The notes beneath the pieces were generated by a model. It did not search any database. It saw nothing but the letters and a program-made list of their open reading frames with translations, and was not told the DNA's origin. The position numbers and the translations under genes were made by a program. Positions 63,016-64,000 of a stretch of 64,000 bases of DNA are shown one piece after another (within the stretch, counting starts at the first letter, position 1; the number at the start of each line of letters is the position of its first letter). This DNA is from Paenibacillus_F chitinolyticus_A (GTDB lineage: Bacteria; Bacillota; Bacilli; Paenibacillales; NBRC-103111). The stretch lies in NCBI RefSeq assembly GCF_045038035.1, contig NZ_CP173427.1, forward strand, positions 2,604,001 through 2,668,000, in the 5' to 3' direction.

Positions 63016-63794
63016 TTACTTCAGATAGCCGAACCTGCGCGATATTTCTTTCGCGGCTTTGACGACTTTGCTTGTCAGCAGACTGATCCGCTGATCGCCG
63101 AGCCGGTCAGACCCGGCGATCAGCGTCAGGACCGATATGACATGCCCGGAAGCATCGCGAAGAGGGGCGGATATGGAGCCTAAGGCCGTCCTGTATTCGC
63201 CGACGGATACACAGTACCCCTGCTTCCGCAGCACTTTGAGATGATCCCTCAGCTCGTCCGGGTCCGTCCGGGTCAGCGGGGTATAACGCTTCAAAGGAGC
63301 GCTTAACAGCTTGCTGAGCCCGGATTCGCTCTCATAGGCCAGCAGAAGTTTGCCGCCGCCTGTAGCGAACGCGGGTGCCCGGCCTCCCGAGAACGCTTCT
63401 TCGTCGAGCGGGTTCCGGGTGCCCACCTGATGGATGTAGACGATCTCGTTTTCCTCGAGGACGGCAATGCGGAGATCTTCCGAGGTTTCCGCCGCAAGAC
63501 GCTCGATAACCGGCATGGCCGCTTCCTGCAAATCCAAATGGGAGTGGAGGATGGTATGGTACAGCGTCACGATCCGCTGGCCGAGCCGGTACTTATGCGT
63601 GACGGGATCCTGGTAGACGAAGCCTTCGCTGAGAAGGGTGGATAAAAGACGGCTGGCCGTGCTTTTGCCGATCCCAAGCTCGCAGGCGATTTCGGTCAAT
63701 CTTTTTTCGGGCGATTGAAGAGTAAACAATTTCAGCAAACGCAGGGCGTTGGTGACGGAGGAGAGCAGCTGCGGATTGGTTTGTTTCACTTTCA
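63016..63794 (-). CDS. IclR-family transcriptional regulator
   Basis: 259 residues from ATG 63794. GTG at 63788 is as likely, because GGGGG sits about 8 bases before it but only 1-2 bases before the ATG; an upstream ATG at 63858 has no ribosome site. The N-terminal winged helix is clear (LTEIACELGIGKSTASRLLSTL, wing GFVYQDPVTHKYRLG), followed by the IclR effector domain with LAAETSEDLRIAVLEENEIVYI and, near the end, ISAPLRDASGHVISVLTLIAG. Such proteins control catabolic operons, often the divergent neighbour. Here the divergent gene begins at 63930 and an imperfect palindrome lies between them. Confidence 0.9.
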
Positions 63795-63870
63795 TACCCC
63801 CGTGGAAGTTTTTTGGCGTTCCGTATAGAGGAACAATCGCGTTGTCCCTTCCGATCATGGCATATTATGA

Positions 63871-63894
63871 TTCATTTGTAAACGCTCTTATGAA
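63871..63894. promoter_or_regulatory. Imperfect palindrome between IclR and the divergent gene
   Basis: TTCATTTG at 63871 is mirrored by CTTATGAA ending at 63894 (six of eight arm positions symmetrical). It is placed in the shared control region, so it is a candidate IclR operator. The half-sites also overlap a TTTGTAAACG stretch with a central GTAAACGC. Confidence 0.4.
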
Positions 63895-63929
63895 GGGTGA
63901 GTCCAGAGGAATACGGGGGAGATGGCAGC

Positions 63930-64000
63930 ATGAACACAGCAGAACAGGCAGAAGCGCTTCTTAGAAAGCTTGGGGAAGAAACAGCGGAGACGGAGCGGGA
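63930..64000 (+). CDS. Start of an unidentified gene (3' partial)
   Basis: ATG 63930 follows GGGGGAG at about 9 bases and the frame stays open to the window end. The visible 23 residues start MNTAEQAEALLRKLGEETAE, a charged helix without family signature. Its divergent position makes it a likely target of the IclR regulator. Confidence 0.6.
   Translation, partial: MNTAEQAEALLRKLGEETAETER

Overview
The window reads as Firmicute chromosome, most likely Paenibacillus: moderately high G+C, strong AGGAGG-type ribosome sites with ATG, GTG and TTG starts, YesN/AraC-type and Mga-type regulators, an AadK-like aminoglycoside adenylyltransferase, and a giant lipopeptide synthetase operon whose adenylation domains carry the polymyxin-type 2,4-diaminobutyrate (Dab) code.

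Layout. 1-2.4 kb: a sensor histidine kinase (5' end outside the window) coupled to a beta-propeller lipoprotein. 2.8-3.8 kb: a YesN-like response regulator. 4.1-4.5 kb (minus): RidA. 4.8-14.5 kb: a maltodextrin block (binding lipoprotein, two permeases, GH13 maltogenic amylase, LacI regulator, two paralogous esterases and a small exported protein). Near-identical LacI-type operators lie next to promoters in front of the first transport gene and of lacI, so one local regulon is likely. 15-16.4 kb: NADH oxidase behind two Rex-type boxes. 17-19.8 kb: aminoglycoside 6-adenylyltransferase, then an alpha/beta hydrolase-TetR-NTF2-like operon. 20-20.9 kb (minus): a secreted CYTH-like protein.

21.5-56.2 kb is the centrepiece: three NRPS genes and two ABC exporters in one operon. 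Read module by module, the enzymes are C-A(Dab)-T-E / C-A(Dab)-T / C-A(Dab)-T / C | A(Leu-like)-T-E / C-A(hydrophobic)-T / C-A(Dab)-T / C-A(Dab)-T / C | A(Leu-like)-T-TE. The predicted product is acyl-D-Dab-Dab-Dab-D-Leu-X-Dab-Dab-Leu, which matches the octapeptin (battacin) cyclic lipopeptide antibiotics in order, chirality and length. Unusual points are an isolated C-terminal half of a condensation domain at the start of both downstream synthetases, matching short acidic/aromatic tails on the upstream ones, a cysteine in place of the thioesterase nucleophile serine, a roughly 56-residue low-complexity insert in four of five Dab-activating domains, and a 5.3-kb internal duplication.

56.4-59.9 kb: an Mga-like regulator, a DeoD-type phosphorylase whose catalytic Asp204/Arg217 pair appears to be replaced by serines, and a NupC transporter. 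60.2-62.7 kb: a 34-codon ORF overlapping an HPr-like protein that lacks the active His but keeps the regulatory Ser, then a chemoreceptor. 63.0-64.0 kb: an IclR regulator divergent from a gene cut by the window end. No tRNA, rRNA, CRISPR array or complete insertion sequence was seen. Genes for Dab synthesis, a phosphopantetheinyl transferase and the ATPase of the maltodextrin transporter are not in the window.
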